The notes under the pieces are model-generated. The model did no database searches. It was not told the origin of the DNA and was given only the letters and a program-made list of their open reading frames with translations. Shown piece after piece: positions 45,107-59,639 of a DNA stretch of 64,000 nt. Every line of letters begins with the position of its first letter. The first letter of the stretch is position 1. Both the position numbers and the translations under genes were made by a program. The DNA is from Pontederia crassipes (taxonomy: Eukaryota > Streptophyta > Magnoliopsida > Commelinales > Pontederiaceae): assembly GCA_030549335.1 (NCBI GenBank), contig CM060198.1:47333353-47397352 (forward strand), written 5' to 3'.

Positions 45107-47367
45107 TGTAATGCCCCGAAATTTGATCCCACCACGTGGCGAGATCTCCTTTCGGTCGTTACTTTCTTTGGTCTTTCTTGACTCTTTTATTGACTCAAAT
45201 GGTCAAGAAGAGTGACACGTAAGCGGAAGACTTAAATAATAAAATATTACATAATAATATAAAGAAATGTGGAAGCTAAATAAACAAAGGGTACATCAAT
45301 GTCTCACATAGGCATATAAATGTCCATGCCATAATACAACACTATATGTTTCATCCAAATGAAAATACAACTCGATATGCTGAAAGATAAAGACTCCATC
45401 TAGACCATACGATAATCATGTGCACACGCCACTAAGCTGTAGTAGCCGCACACACATCAACACGGCACGCATCCATATCAAGTACCTGTGGGGATCACAC
45501 AGGGGAGCAAGCTCAACCGTTAGCATAAAGCTAAGTGTGAATCCGTATAAATCATAAATTAGTTCCATCAAAATAAGCATGAGGTAAGCCTGGAAATCAA
45601 GTATAAGAGTGAATCGTAATAGAGGAGTCGATAGGATTATCATAGTTCATTCTTTTTCATTTTCTTTCTTTTTCATATTCAGTCTCATGTTCATTGTTCA
45701 TATTCACGTTCATAAGGATAAAGTCATTCCATTCATCTTTTGTCATTCATGTTCATATTTTTGAAGAGCTTTTCTTCTTTTAGGGAATATCATTGCAGGC
45801 ACACAAGTGTGCATCTATTTAGACCATGATGGGCCAGTGGGGGATCAGTGCCACGGTGAGTGCCCCGTCGGGCAAGATGACCTCGCGTAAAGCGGAAACA
45901 TCCGTAGGGGAGAAACTCCCATCTAGATAGGCAATCGATAACTCTCCTTCTTATTATTTCATGGACCTATCTTTTGATCACTTGGATCAATCAAGACCGT
46001 AGGGAGCAAAGACAGCTCCAATTCATCATAAGTTACTATTAAGGGAAAGGATAATCATATGGCCAAAGATTTATCAAATCATAGTTGTTATTAAAAATTA
46101 TGTTTATTCTCTGGCCAAGATTCGGACGGCCGAAAGTTAATTCGTTTGATGGATACTAATTTCAGAATGAGAATTTTGATTTAGATAATGTCAAGATGGT
46201 ACGCATGTGGTAAAATGGATAACAATAATATTGTGATTAAATCATATATATATATATATATATATATAAAGGCAAATACATTTGCACCTCCTTGCGACAT
46301 CTACACATATCTTTAAACAGCACCGATTTAAATCTATTTCCACCTCCTTACGACATCTACATGTATCTATGTACAGCACGGATTTCACGTCCTTATTCAC
46401 CATGTGGGAATATATTAAGCGACCAAGCACAAAGGAACAAAAAGAGATAACTATAATTATCTAGAGATTTGGAACAAACAGAGACAATTATAATTACATA
46501 AAGCATTTGTAACCTGCATATAATTTATAAATCACGTGCAAGAGGACAGCATTAGGATCTCTCATTCATTCGCCAACAGAAACTTGCAGACATAACATAA
46601 TAGCAAAAATGGTCAACCTATCATAGTAATTCATCACTTTAGCACTAACTGGATTTCCTATAACCAAAGCACGATACAACCGTATAACATCAAAGATATT
46701 AAATTCTGAGCAGCATGATATATGGGAAGTGTAGTCAAATCTTCTTATGCAATCACAATATCTGTAATAATTCATGTTAATCTAATTTATTTGGTGTTTT
46801 GTGATGCGGCAAAAAAAAAAAAGAATTATTCATTGTATGAATAAGACATCACACGATTCAGTAGATTTAAATTATTTGATAGTAGATCATCACAAAGACA
46901 AGTTCTATCGGTTCTGTGATGCCGTCAAAAAAATTTATTTAAATCTTCGAGATATGCAAAAATATTATGGAAATATCCTATGATTCAGATCCCGAAATCA
47001 CACCTTCTTATCTGTCGTCGGTTTGTCGTTTCATTGGAGCGAGTCCTACTCTTGTCCTCCTCCTCGTCCTGCATCACATACACCCGAAGAACCTGTCGGA
47101 GTTCTTTGTATGTCTTCTGGCCGAACATGAACAGGACAGTAGCAGAGAGAGGAATGAGAAAGGAAATTAGAAAAAGTGAGAGGGGTTAAATGGTTTTTAT
47201 GGCCATAAATTTGTGGATTCAAAATCTCGGATTTCATGGAGGAAAAAGGGGGTACAAATCTGAGGTGTTAATTGGGTAGTGTTAATTGGGTGTAATGGTG
47301 CATTAATACAAGGATTTGATTTGGTTTTTATTTATTATATTATTTTTTTTGAATGCGGTACGTTACA
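45107..47367 (-). repeat. Gypsy-2 3' LTR in unit 2
   Basis: Same ends as unit 1 (TGTAATGCCC, ACGTTACA), 2,261 bp, with the (AT)n tract at 46243-46269. Confidence 0.88.
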
Positions 47368-50300
47368 ATATAATACCCATAGAAAAAGGATTCGTCCCCG
47401 AATCCTGTAATGAATAGGACTCACCGAATAAGTGCGAAAACTCTTTGCGCATCTCGGACTCGAGTTCTCACGTCGCTTCCCTCCCGTGGTGGTACTTCCA
47501 TGTGACCTTGACTAATGGTATCTCTTTGTCCTTTCGATATTGTGTTTTATACTCTAAAATCTTCGTGGGATACTTTGCGTAAGTCAGGTCTTCCTTCAAA
47601 TTTGGCTCTTTAATCCTCGCGACGTTTGCGTCGTCGTGATTGAACTTCTGGAGCATGGATACGTGGAAGACATTGTGGACTCTTCCATAGGATGGAGGTA
47701 GAGCTAACCTACAAGCTCCATCGCCGACTAACTCCAGAACCTCGAAGGGACCAACAAACCGAGGACTAAGCTTCCCTCGTTTGTTGAACCTCATAACACC
47801 CTTCATCGGAGACACCTTCAGTAGTACCTGATCTCCAGCTCTGAATATCTGCTCTCGTCTCTTCTTGTCGGCATAGCTTTTCTGTCTGGACTGTGCAGCC
47901 TTCATTCTCTTTCGAATTATCTCCACGGTATCAACATATTCTTGAGCTCTGACTGCCAACTCCTCGCTCATAGCTATTTTCTTGCCGACCTCGCCCTAGT
48001 GTGCAGGCGATTGGCAAGGTCTCCCGTACATAGCCTCAAAAGGCGCCATGCCAATGCTAGAGTGAAAACTGTTATTGTACGAGAACTCGATCAGCGGTAA
48101 ATGCTCGTCCCAACTGTCGTGCCAATCTAAAGCACATGCTCGGAGCATGTCCTCCAATGTCTGGATCGTCCTCTCGGACTGTCCGTCTGTCTGTGGGTGG
48201 AAGGCTGTACTGTAACTCAATCTGGTGCCGAAAGCCTTTTGCAGACTCTTCCAGAATCTCGATGTGAATCGGGGATCACAGTCCGATACGATCGAGACTG
48301 GAATCCCATGAAGTCGGATGATCTCTCGTACATATACCTCCAGTAGGCTCTCCACTGACTGCTTCCACTTGATCGGAATGAAGTGAGCTGCCTTCGTCAA
48401 CCTATCGACCACGACCCAAATGGCGTCATGACCCTTCTTTGTCCTGGGCAGACCTGAGACAAAATCCATCGTGATGTTCTCCCACTTCCATTCCGGTACT
48501 CCTAGCGGCTTCATCAGACCATAGGGTCGTTGGTGCTCGGCCTTTACCTGCTGACATACAAGGCACTTGGAGACGTAATCCGCTATCTCTCTCTTCATGT
48601 CGTGCCACCAGAAGCTGCGTCTGACATCCCTGTACATCTTCGTGCTGCCCGGATGTATTGCAAACTCTGACTTATGGCCTTCATCGAGCACCTCTCGTCT
48701 GACTGTAGCATCATTCGGAACCCAGAGGCAATTCCGATACCTAATCCCTCCATCATTGCCAACCTTGAAGTCTTCAGGTTCATTCTGATACCTCTTGAAC
48801 ATCTTCGTGTACTCGGTGTTGGCCATTTGTGCTGTGATAATTCTGCTGATCATGCTTGGTTGTAACTGGTGCATCATCAGTATTAGCCTGTGTCCTACAG
48901 TTCGAGGATTCCACTGGTTAAGTTCCTCAATCATCTCATACCTGCGTAGCTGGAGGAAAGCTAGCGAAGCCTCCCATTTCTGACTGAGAGCGTCGGCCAC
49001 TGAGTTCGCCTTGCCGGGGTGATAGTTGATCGCGAACTCGTAGTCTTTGAGGAACTCCATCCATCGTCTCTGTCGCATGTTTAGGTCCTTCTGGGTGAAG
49101 ACATATTTCAGGCTCTTATGGTCGGTGAACACCTGAAACTCTTCACCATACAGGTAGTGCCTCCAGATCTTCAGAGCGAACACGATCGCTGCAAGTCCCA
49201 GATCGTGTGTTGGATAGTTCACTTCGTGTTTCTTTAATTGTCATGAGGCGTAGGCCACTACCTTCTCGTGCTGCATGAGGACACATCCCAATCCAGTGCC
49301 ACAAGCATCACTGTAAATCGTGTACCCTCCGCTCCCTGATGGCAGAGTGAGGATCGGAGCGGAGGTCAACCTATTCTTCAGCACTTGAAAACTGCTCTCG
49401 CACGTATCTGTCCAGATGAACTTCTCATTTTTTCTTCGTCAAATGAGTGAGTGGAGCTGCAATCTTCGAGAAATCCCGGATGAAACGCCTGTAGTAGCCA
49501 GCTAGACCGAGGAAGCTGCGGATCTCCGTCGCATTCTTTGGTCTGACCCAGTTGGTCACTGCCTCGACCTTCGCTGGGTCTACTGCTATGCCTTGTCTGG
49601 ATACAATGTGCCCCAAGAACATCATCTGTTCCATCCAGAACTCACACTTGGAGAACTTTGCGAAAAGTCGATACTGGCGCAAAGTCTCCAATACGATCCG
49701 TAGTTGCTCTCGGTGCTGCTCTGGGCTGGAGGAGTAGATCATGATGTCATCCACGAAGACGATCACAAACTGATCCAAATGCTGTTCGAATACCCTGTTC
49801 ATAAGATCCATGAACGCTGCTAGGGCATTCGTCAGTCCGAAAGGTATAACTGTGAATTCATAGTGGCCATAGCGCGATCTGAAAGTAGTCTTCGGCACAT
49901 CTTCTTCTGCGACTCTCAACTGGTGATAGCCGCTCCTCAAGTCGATCTTCAAAAACACCGAGGCCTTGGACAGCTGGTCAAATAAGTCGTCGATCCTGGG
50001 CAACGGGTATTTGTTCTTGATCGTGACCTTGTTCAACATTCGGTAGTCGATGCAGAGTCGTAGCGATCCATCATTCTTCTTGACAAACAAAACCGGAGCA
50101 CCCCAAGGAGAGACACTAGGTCGGATGAACCCCTTGTCGAGTAACTCCTGAATCTGTTTCTTCAGTTCTAGCATCTCCGCTGGGGCCATGCGATAGGGAG
50201 CCTTGGAGATCGGTGCCATCCCTGGTGTCAAGTTGATCCTGAAGTTGATCTCTCTCCTCGGCGATAGTCCGAAGATGTCATCTGGAAAGACATTCGGAAA

Positions 50301-51105
50301 GTCTCGTACTATGTCAATCTGGTGCAGAGTCGGTGTCTGTGCGTCGACTATCGTCACGCTCGCCAAGTACCCTCTGCATCCCTTTTGTAGCAGCTTGTGG
50401 GCCTTCATGGCGGATAATATGATTCCGCTGTCCGGCTTCGATGTACCTCTGATCATCGTCTTCTTATTGCCATGGTTGCCGATGATAACCTTCTTTTGCT
50501 TACATATAATCGATGCATCGTGGTATGACAGCCAATACATACCTAAGATGACATCGTAGTCCACCATGGGGATTACAATCAAATCGGAGGAAAATTTTTT
50601 TCCATCCACAACAACTGGTTCCTCGGGAAGGTATTTCACCGTGTGGAGGATCCCCATTGGTGTCTTTACATTCGTACTGTGTTCCATCCCTCTTATAGGT
50701 ACACTAAGGGTGGAAACACACGCCTCAGAAATAAAAGAGTGATGCACCCGAATCAAACAGTACAACCATAGGAAGACCTGCTATGAGAAGAGTACCTCGG
50801 ATAACATCATTATCCTGTGGGGCCGCATCTGCTTGGATGTAGTAGAGACGTCCTAGTACCCGTCCTGCGCCTCTCTGGTTCTTCGTCGGGCAATCTCTGA
50901 CAAAATGTCCAGCCTTGCCGCATCCGATGCAGCTGCCGTTCTTCATGCGACACTCCCCTCTATGGGGCCTATTGCAGTAGACGCAGTTCAGCACATCCTG
51001 TTGCTGTGGTGCCGGTGGTTGTCTCGGAGGTTGTGGAGCAGGTGCATATCGCTGAGGTTGTGGCTGAGGTTCACATTCGTCATTAGTTAGTATCATTCTT
51101 TGCAT
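47363..51105 (-). pseudogene. Gypsy-2 pol in unit 2, broken
   Basis: Same frameshifts and Trp-to-stop changes as 21371-25113. Small differences: TDHKSLKY and VADALSQ (the usual family residues) where unit 1 has R and T, KFNHDD for KFKHDD, and MAPAEML for MAPTEML. Confidence 0.86.
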
Positions 51106-51179
51106 GTTCTTAAATCACTTTACTTCTACATCACCTGGGGCTAGCGAGGTGCGGGCTGGCGGGGAGCCTCGTGCTGTGG

Positions 51180-52097
51180 CTATTGGTAGGGTTGATGGCG
51201 GCGATCGTGGCATGCATCTCTGCGAGCTGGGCGGCGATCTTCCCATCTTGGCTTAGCCGGCTCTGTTGCTTGCGCCGGCTCTTTCTTCAGTTCTTTTTTC
51301 CGCATCTGGATCTGTCGTTCAATTCTGTATGCCATGCGAACAGCACCGTGCAAGTCGATCTCAGCTCCATAGACGACTTTCTCACGAATGGTGTGGTGGA
51401 GACCGTCAAGGAACTGCTCGGCGCGATCTGTCTCATCCATCTTATCCTTACTATAGCGCTCCAGCTGGATAAAATGAGCATGGTACTCAGCCACTGTCAA
51501 GTTGTCTTGGCGCAACTCTTTGAATTCTTTGGACTTCTCTTTCCTTCTAAAGGAAGGGGCGTACTGAGCTTCAAATAGTTCTTTGAAACTAGTCCAAGGG
51601 ATAGCCCTCTGATCCGGAAAACTGGTCGCACGTGCCGTCTCCCACCAGTCGCTGGCCCGATCGATGAGCATGTGGATGACATAACGAACCTTGTTGTCTT
51701 CGCCGCATCTGCCAGTGTCGAACAAATTCTCCATCCGAGTAAGCCACTGCACTGCTTCTTCATAATTCACTGCCCCCCTGAAGTAAGGTGGGTGCAGTTT
51801 CAGGAACTCCTGAATCGTATCTTCCCTGGGAGGAGCCATCGGTGGTGCTGGTGCAGCTGGAGGAGGAGGTGGTGCCTGGTACATCGGCACTGAGAATGTC
51901 GGCTGTTGTGAAGGCGGTGGGAGCTCCGGCTGTTGTACTGGAGGGAGCTCCTGCTGCAAATCCTCCCCTACTTGACTCTCAGGAGCAGAGTCAAGTCCAT
52001 TAGTGACGATATCTGGGGTAGCCGCAATGCGACCACCTCTGCGTCCACGCCCACGACCTTTGCCGCGTCTGGATGTTGAGCGTGTCGTGGGAGCCAT
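51180..52097 (-). pseudogene. Gypsy-2 gag in unit 2, shortened
   Basis: 305 codons, with TRMENLF for TQMENLF and PAQATEP for PARATEP against unit 1. The same premature TAG follows HQPYQ. Confidence 0.82.
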
Positions 52098-52282
52098 CTA
52101 TAAAATATAACAATTCATTTCAATAAACAATTCATAACTTTAAAAATCAAAATACTTCTTACTTTACTTTGCGACGGTTGAGTGTGGCGGTAGCTCTGGT
52201 GGGTGCACATGGACCATACTTAACCTATGCTCTATATCTAGGATGTCAAGAGAGTTCTATCGTTAGGTTTTGATACCATAAA

Positions 52283-54070
52283 TGTAACGCCGCGAAATTC
52301 GACCCCGCCACGTGGCGAGATCTCCTTTCGGTCGTTATTTTCTTTGGTCTTTCTTGACTCTTTTATTGACTCAAATGGTCAAGAAGAGTGACACGTAAGC
52401 GGAAGACTTAAATAATAAAATATTACACAATAATATAAAAAAATGCGGAAGCTAAATAAACAAAGGGTACATCAATGTCTCACATAGGCATATAAAGGTC
52501 CATGCCATAATACAACACTATAGGTTTCATCCAAATGAAAATACAACTCGATATGCTGAAAGATAAAGACTCCATCTAGACCATACGATAACCATGTGCA
52601 CACGCCACCAAGCTGTAGTCGCCGCACACACATCAACACGGCACGCATCCATATCAAGTACCTGTGGGGATCACACAGGGGAGCAAGTTCAACCGTTAGC
52701 ATAAAGCTAAGTGTGAATTCGTATAAATCATAAATTAGTTCCATCAAAATAAGCATGAGGTAAGCCTGGAAATCAAGTATAAGAGTGAATCGTAATAGAG
52801 GAGTCGATAGGATGATCATACTTCATTCTTTTTTCTTTCTTTTTCATGTTCAGTCTCATGTTCATTGTTCATATTCACGTTCATAAGGATAAAGTCATTC
52901 CATTCATCTTTTGTCATTCATGTTCATATTTTTGAAGAGCTCTTCTTCTTTTAGGGAATATCATTGCAGGCACACAAGTGTGCATCTATCTAGACCATGG
53001 TGGGCCAGTGGGGGATCAGTGCCACGGTGAGTGCCCCGTCGGGCAAGATGACCTCGCGTAAAGTGGAAACATCCGTAGGGGAGAAACTCCCATCTAGATA
53101 GGCAATCGATAACTCTCCTTCTTATTATTTCATGGACCTGTCTTTTGATCACTTGGATCAATCAAGGCCGTAGGGAGCAAAGACAGCTCCAATTCATCAT
53201 AAGTTACTATTAAGGGAAAGGATAATCATATGGCCAAAGATTTATCAAATCATAGTTGTTACTAAAAATCATGTTTATTCTCTGGCCAATATTCGGACGG
53301 CCGAAAGTTAATTCGTTTGATGGATACTAATTTCAGAATGAGAATTTTGATTTAGATAATGCCAAGATGGTACGCATGTGGTAAAATGGATAACAATAAT
53401 ATTGTGATTAAATCATATATATATAAAGGCAAATATATTTGCACCTCCTTACGACATCTACACATATATTTAAACAGCACCGATTTAAATCTATTTCCAC
53501 CTCCTTACGACATCTACATGTATCTATGTACAGCACGGATTTCACGTCCTTATTCACCATGTGGGAATATATTAATCGACCAAGCACAAAGGAACAAAAA
53601 GAGATAACTATAATTATCTAGAGATTTGGAAAAAATAGAGACAATTATAATTACATAAAGCATTTGTAACCTGCATATAATTTATAAATCACGTGCAAGA
53701 GGACAGCATTAGGATCTCTCATTCATTCGCCAACAGAAACTTGCAGACATAACATAATAGCAAAAATGGTCAACCTATCATAGTAATTCATCACTTTAGC
53801 ACTAACTGGATTTCCTATAACCAAAGCACGGTACAACCGTATAACATCAAAGATATTAAATTCTGAGCAGCATGATATATGGGAAGTGTAGTCAAATCTT
53901 CTTATGCAATCACAATATCGTAATAATTCATGTTAATCTAATTTATTTGGTGTTTTGTGATGCGGCAAAAAAAAAAGAATTATTCATTGTATGAATAAGA
54001 CATCACACGATTCAGTAGATTTAAATTATTTGATAGTAGATCATCACAAAGACAGGTTCTATCGGTTCTA
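52283..54070 (-). repeat. Gypsy-2 5' LTR in unit 2, truncated at junction 2
   Basis: Starts TGTAACGCCGCG (unit 1 has TGTAACGTCGCG) and stops in mid-LTR at the second array junction. Confidence 0.88.
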
Positions 54071-54083
54071 TGAAGACGTATTT
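54057..54083. other. Array junction 2, identical to junction 1
   Basis: The same gypsy-2 LTR to gypsy-1 switch with the same bases at the breakpoint as at 28077. Identity of both junctions means the second copy of the joint arose by homologous unequal exchange or rolling-type amplification from one original joint, not by two independent events. Confidence 0.9.
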
Positions 54084-57000
54084 CAGGCTCTTGTGGTCGG
54101 TAAACACCTGAAACTTTTCACCGTATAGGTAGTGCCTCCATATCTTTAGCGCGAACACAATCGCCGCTAACTCCAGATCGTGTGTCGGATAGTTCACCTC
54201 GTGTTTCTTTAGCTGTCTCGAGGCATAGGCGACTATCTTTCCGTGCTGCATCAGGACACATCCCAGGATGGTACCACAAGCATCACTATAGATGGTGTAC
54301 CCTCTGCTCCCCGAAGGAAGAGTAAGAATTGGAGCGGAGGTCAGCCTGTTCTTCAGCTTCTGAAAGTTGGTCTCGCACTTATCCGTCCAGACGAACTTCT
54401 CATTCTTCTTAGTCAGGTGAGTGAGCGGGGCCGCAATCTTCGAGAAATTCCGAATGAAACGTCGGTAGTAGCCCGCTAGACCGAGGAAGCTGCAGATCTC
54501 CATTGCATTCTTCGGTCTGACCCAATTGGCCACTGCTTTGACCTTTGCTGAGTCCACTGCTATGCCGTCTTTGGACACGATGTGCCCTAGGAACATCATT
54601 TGTTCCATCCAGAACTCACATTTGGAGAATTTTGCGAAGAGTCGATGTTGATGCAAGGTTTCCAAGACGATCCGTAGATGCTCCGGTGCTGCTCCGGGCT
54701 AGAGGAGTAGATTAAGATGTCATCTACAAAGACGATCATAAACTGATCTAGGTGTTTCTTGAACACCCGGTTCATCAGGTCCATGAACGCTGTAGGGGCG
54801 TTCGTCAGTCCGAAAGGCATGACCGTAAACTCATAGTGGCCATACCGCGATCGAAAAGCAGTCTTGTGCACATCTTCCTCTGTAACTCTCAGCTGGTGAT
54901 AACCGCTTCTCAAGTCGATCTTTGAAAATACAAAAGCCTTAGACAGCTGATCGAACAAGTCGTCGATCCTGGGCAGCGGGTACTTATTCTTAATTGTTAC
55001 TTTATTCAGCATTCGGTAGTCGATGCAGAGTCATAGCGATCCATCCTTTTTCTTTACAAACAGAATCGGAGCACTCCAAGGGGAGACACTAGGCGAACCC
55101 CTTGTCGAGTAACTCTTGTATATGTTTCTTCAGTTCTAGCATCTCCGTCGGGGCCATTCGGTAGGGAGCTTTGGAGATCGGTGTCGTCCCTGGTGCTACA
55201 TCAATTCTGAAGTCAATCTCCCTCTGCGGCGGCAATTCGGAGATGTCCTCTGGAAAGACATCTGAAAAATCTCGAACCACGTCGACTTGTTGTAGAGCTA
55301 GTGTCGGTGTATCCGCTACGATTATGCTGGCCAAGTATCCTCTGCAATCTTTCTGTAGTAACTTGTGTGCCTTTATGACTGACAAGATGATCCCGCTGTC
55401 CGACTTCGATGTTCATCTGATCACCGTTTTCTTTTTGCCATTGTTGTCGATGACAACTTTCTTTTTCTTACAGATAACTGATGCATCATGGTACGACAAC
55501 CAGTCCATACCTAAGATGACATTGTAGTCTACCATAGGGATCATGATCAAAATAGCGGAGAAGTTCTTCCCATCCACATCAATCGGTATTTCGGGAAAAT
55601 ACCTTGCTGTGTGGAGGGTCTCCATTGGTGTCCTTATGTTCATTCTATGTTCCATCCCCTTAATAGGTATACTAAGGGAGGAAGCACATGCCTCATAAAT
55701 AAAAGAGTGCAAAGCACCCGAATAAAAAATCACAAGCATAGGTAAGCCTGCAATAGAAAGAGTACCTCGGATAACGTCGTTATATTATGGAGCCGTCTGC
55801 TTGAGCAGTGTAGAGACGTCCCGGTACTCCTCCCGCACCTCTACGATTCTTTGTGGGACAATTCCGAACGAAGTGTCCCGTCTTTCCACATCTGACGCAT
55901 GTACCGTTCTTCCAACGGCACTCTTCAGAATGGGGCTTTAGGCAGTAGGTGCAATTTGATGTGCCATATTGCTGAGGTGCCGGTGGTTGTCGTGGGGGCT
56001 GCGGTGCAGGTGCCTGTTGCTGAGGCTGAGCCTGGTGAGGTGCTGGTGGATGGGGAGCCTCGCATTGTGGCCTCTGATAGGGTTGGTGGCGATTGTCACG
56101 ACGTGCATCCTTGCGAGCTGAGCGATGATCCTCCCACCTCGGCTTAGATGACTCTGTAGCTCACGCCGGCTCTTTCTTCAATTCTTCATGTCGCATTTCA
56201 ATCTCCCGTTCGATCCTATATGCAATCCGAACTGCTCCATGCAAATCAATTTATGCTCCATAGACGACTCTCGCTCGGATGGTATGATGGAGGCCGTCGA
56301 GAAACTGCTCAGCACGTTCAGTCTCATCCATGTGGCTCTTACAGTAGCGCTCCAACTGAATGAAGCGCAAGTGATATTCCGATACGGTCATGTTGCCTTG
56401 ACGTAGATCCTTGAACTCCTTTGTATTTTCCTTTCTCCTATAGGATGGAGCGTACTAAGCTTCAAAAAGTTCCTTGAATCTTGTCCAAGGAATACTCGTT
56501 TGATTCAGGAAACTAGTCTCCCGTGCTGTCTCCCACCAATCGCTGGCTCGACCGGTGAGCATGTGAATGGCGTAAAAAATCTTGTTGTCTTCGCCACATC
56601 TGCCTGTGACAAACAATTGCTCCATCTTAGTGAGCCACTGAACTGCCTCCTCATAATTCACCACCCCCCTGAAATAGGGCAGGTGCAATTTCAAGAATTG
56701 TTGAATCGTATCGGGAGGAGGAACTATCAGTAGTGCTAAAGGAGGGAACGACATCTGGTACATAGGTACTGAGTACGTCAGTTGCTGTGAGGATGGTTGG
56801 AGCTCCTACGATTGCACAGGAGGAAGCTCCTGTGGTTGCACAGGAGGAAGCTCCTGTTGCACATCCTCTCCTACTTGTCTCTCCGGGGCGGAATTAAGTC
56901 CATTTATAACAATCTCTGGGGTAACCGCGACATGGTCACCTTCATGTCCGCGCCCACGGCCTCTGCCGCGTCGGCCACTGAACGAGTAGTATGAGCCATC

Positions 57001-59639
57001 TATAAACATAACAATTTCATTTCAATAAACAATCACAACTTTAAAAGCATAAATATTCTTACTTTGCTCTGCGACGGATGGGTGTGGCGGTAGCTCTGGT
57101 GGGTGCATATGGACCATACTTAGGCTTAACTCTATTTCTAGGACGTCAAGAGAGTCCTAGCGTTAGGCTCTGATACCATTAATGTAACGCCCCAAAATTC
57201 GACCCGCCACGTGGCGCGATCTCCTCTCGTGCGCTACCCTATTCTTCTTCTATTTGACTCCTTTGTTGACCCAAATGGTCAAAAAAATGACACGTAAGAA
57301 GAAGACTTGTCGAATAAAATAGTACAACAACAAGGGAAGAATGCGGAAGCAACAAGGGGATAAAATACGACAAATTGTCTTGAGATAAAGCATAGTCGGA
57401 AGCAAAAAGAGATACGTCCCATAGTCTCATGTCTGAAGTAGTAAAAGTAAAAGTATGAGTACTAAACATAAAAACGACGACGGTCATACATGACATGATA
57501 AGACCCATATGAGTAGATATGTCACTTAGTATAACGGATAAACACACGACTTATACTAGACGTAATCATGACCACATGCACATGCCACCCAGAGCGAAGC
57601 CGCCGTGCGCAGACCATCACGTCATGAGCAACCATCATGTACATGTGGGGATCACACAGGGGAGCAAGCTCAACCGTTAGCATAAATCTAAGTGTGAGTT
57701 CATATAGATCATACGATAATTCCATTAGAATAAGCATGGAGTAAAACATGTGGATCGTATGTGATGGATCAATGTAAATGATGAATAAAGCATCATGAGC
57801 ACTTGCTCATCATTCAAGTTCTTTCATTCATTTGGGACCATTCATTCATTTATATTTTCATTCTTTCATTTGTTCAATCATTTCATTTCATTTCATTTCA
57901 TTTCTTTTATTTCATTGCCATTCCATTCCATTCCATGTCCATTGGAAGAGCTCTTCATTCTTTTAGGGAAAAACAATTGCCTGCACTCGTAGTGCTACTA
58001 TCTAGACTGTTGTGGGCCAGTGGGTGATCAATGCCATGGCCAGCCTCGTCGAGCTGGGATGACCTCGTACCGTGAGGAAGCATCCGTAAGGAAGAAACTC
58101 CTGTCTAGATAGGACAAATGGCAGCCCATGAGGAAGTGCCTTGCTGAGGGCTCGCTCAACTTCCTTCGTCATAGTGGACCTTTCTTTCAATCCAAAGATT
58201 GATCAAGGTCGTATAGAGCATAGCTCCGAATCATGTGGACCTATCTTCAAATTTGTAGATTTGTCAAGGCCGTATGGAACAAAACTCTAGGTCTTCTTTA
58301 AGTTCATTTAATTCTTTAACAAATCAGTTGGGCAGAAGTTTTATAAATAAGAGGAGTTCGATTTAAGTCATGTTCTTTTCTGTCCACATAACAATTGACC
58401 ATTATTAAAATGGTCACCCGTTATAAGCCACATAACGGTCGACCATTAGTGAAACGATCGCCCGTTATAAGTCAAAATCAGCGGTCGTCCGATTACATAA
58501 AATGAACGCCGGTTTATCAATCTTTCGATCGACCGGAAGGGTAGCGGTCAACCGTTTGATGCTTGTTCTTTATTCATTTCATAATCGTACTTTCGGTCGA
58601 CCAGAGGAAATTCGGTCGACCGTTATGAACAGTGTCATCTTCTCCATCGACAATCAGTCGGATTTCTCCGTCGACGGTCGGAAGTTATCCCGGCGAGGAG
58701 ACCCAGAACGGTCGACCGTTAATGATATCGGTCGCCCGATTGGTCATGTCGCCATTGTCGAGTCTCGACATTTTCGAATTCGATCATTTGAAATAATATC
58801 GGACTTCCGTTCTGGTCTATAACGGTCGACCGTTATAGAAATGGTCGCCCGTTATGGCTATGATAGCACTCTTGCTGAATTGAATCGGACGCCCGAAATG
58901 ATATCAGTCGACCATTTTTGTTCGAGAGAAAGTTGAATCCTCAAGTTTTCAATCAATTTTCACTACGAACAATCCTAAACTTGTACCAACATGATTCCTA
59001 ACATTTATAATCCTTCAGGAATGTATTCTAATCATAGATTTCATACTTAAATCATGCTTTCGCAAAATGGATTATTCTTCATATACACAAGTCATAACAT
59101 CACGAAATCATTCGGTATTATCATGGAATCATAAAGAAACTAATCAGCATCATTACTCTAACTACATAACATGATTTCATTTCTAACCATTCTATCATGG
59201 ATTCTAAACTAAATCAAGTCCTTAAAGCATGCAAATCCCTCTGGAATCAACCCATGACCTAGATCCCGAACAACACACCTTAATGCCTATGAATTTGTGG
59301 TTCGTCCACGCGTTGTTCGTGCTCAGGTCGCCGCTACTATCTTCAATGTCGTCCGTGTCGAAAATCGTCGCCAGAGTGCCTCTGTCGATTGCTGCCCGTG
59401 CACATTGGAGAAGAAAGAACGGAGAACGAGTGAGAGAGAGGAAATGGGGAAAAATAGGAGAAGGAGAAGGGCAGTGGATTTTATAGAGTTGTAGATGTCC
59501 CTTGGTCTTCCTCATGTCATGAACTGCTGCCATGGAAGAAGGGAGAGGAATGGAGAAAGTGGCCATGAAGAAGGGGGGAGAGGGAAGGGTTCGGCCATTT
59601 CCTCTTCACCTTCATATTTTTAAACTGCCGAGCGTTACA
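54071..59639 (-). mobile_element. Gypsy-1 remnant in unit 3
   Basis: Same truncated element as in unit 2. PBS 57166-57178 and 5' LTR 57183-59639. Pol remnant 54021-55739 includes the same junction-spanning frame (54665-54021). Gag 55740-57009 has the extra stop shared with unit 2. Confidence 0.9.
57183..59639 (-). repeat. Gypsy-1 5' LTR in unit 3
   Basis: Nearly the same as 31190-33646, including the TTTCA insertion and the two extra perfect GGTCGACC palindromes. Confidence 0.88.

Larger units (their letters stand above)
28078..54070. repeat. Tandem array unit 2 (about 26 kb)
   Basis: Complete second copy, bounded on both sides by the same novel junction. It is 12 bp shorter than unit 1. 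In the gypsy-1 and left MULE portion it shares several variants with unit 3 against unit 1: a Q-to-stop in gag near 30816, the shorter left TIR, a 5-bp insertion in LTR-1 near 33184 and a 3-bp insertion in the GRF gene. Units 2 and 3 thus look like the more recent pair. Confidence 0.95.
45107..54070 (-). mobile_element. Gypsy-2 in unit 2
   Basis: 3' LTR 45107-47367, PBS 52266-52278 (same two mismatches as unit 1), 5' LTR 52283-54070 truncated at junction 2. Confidence 0.9.
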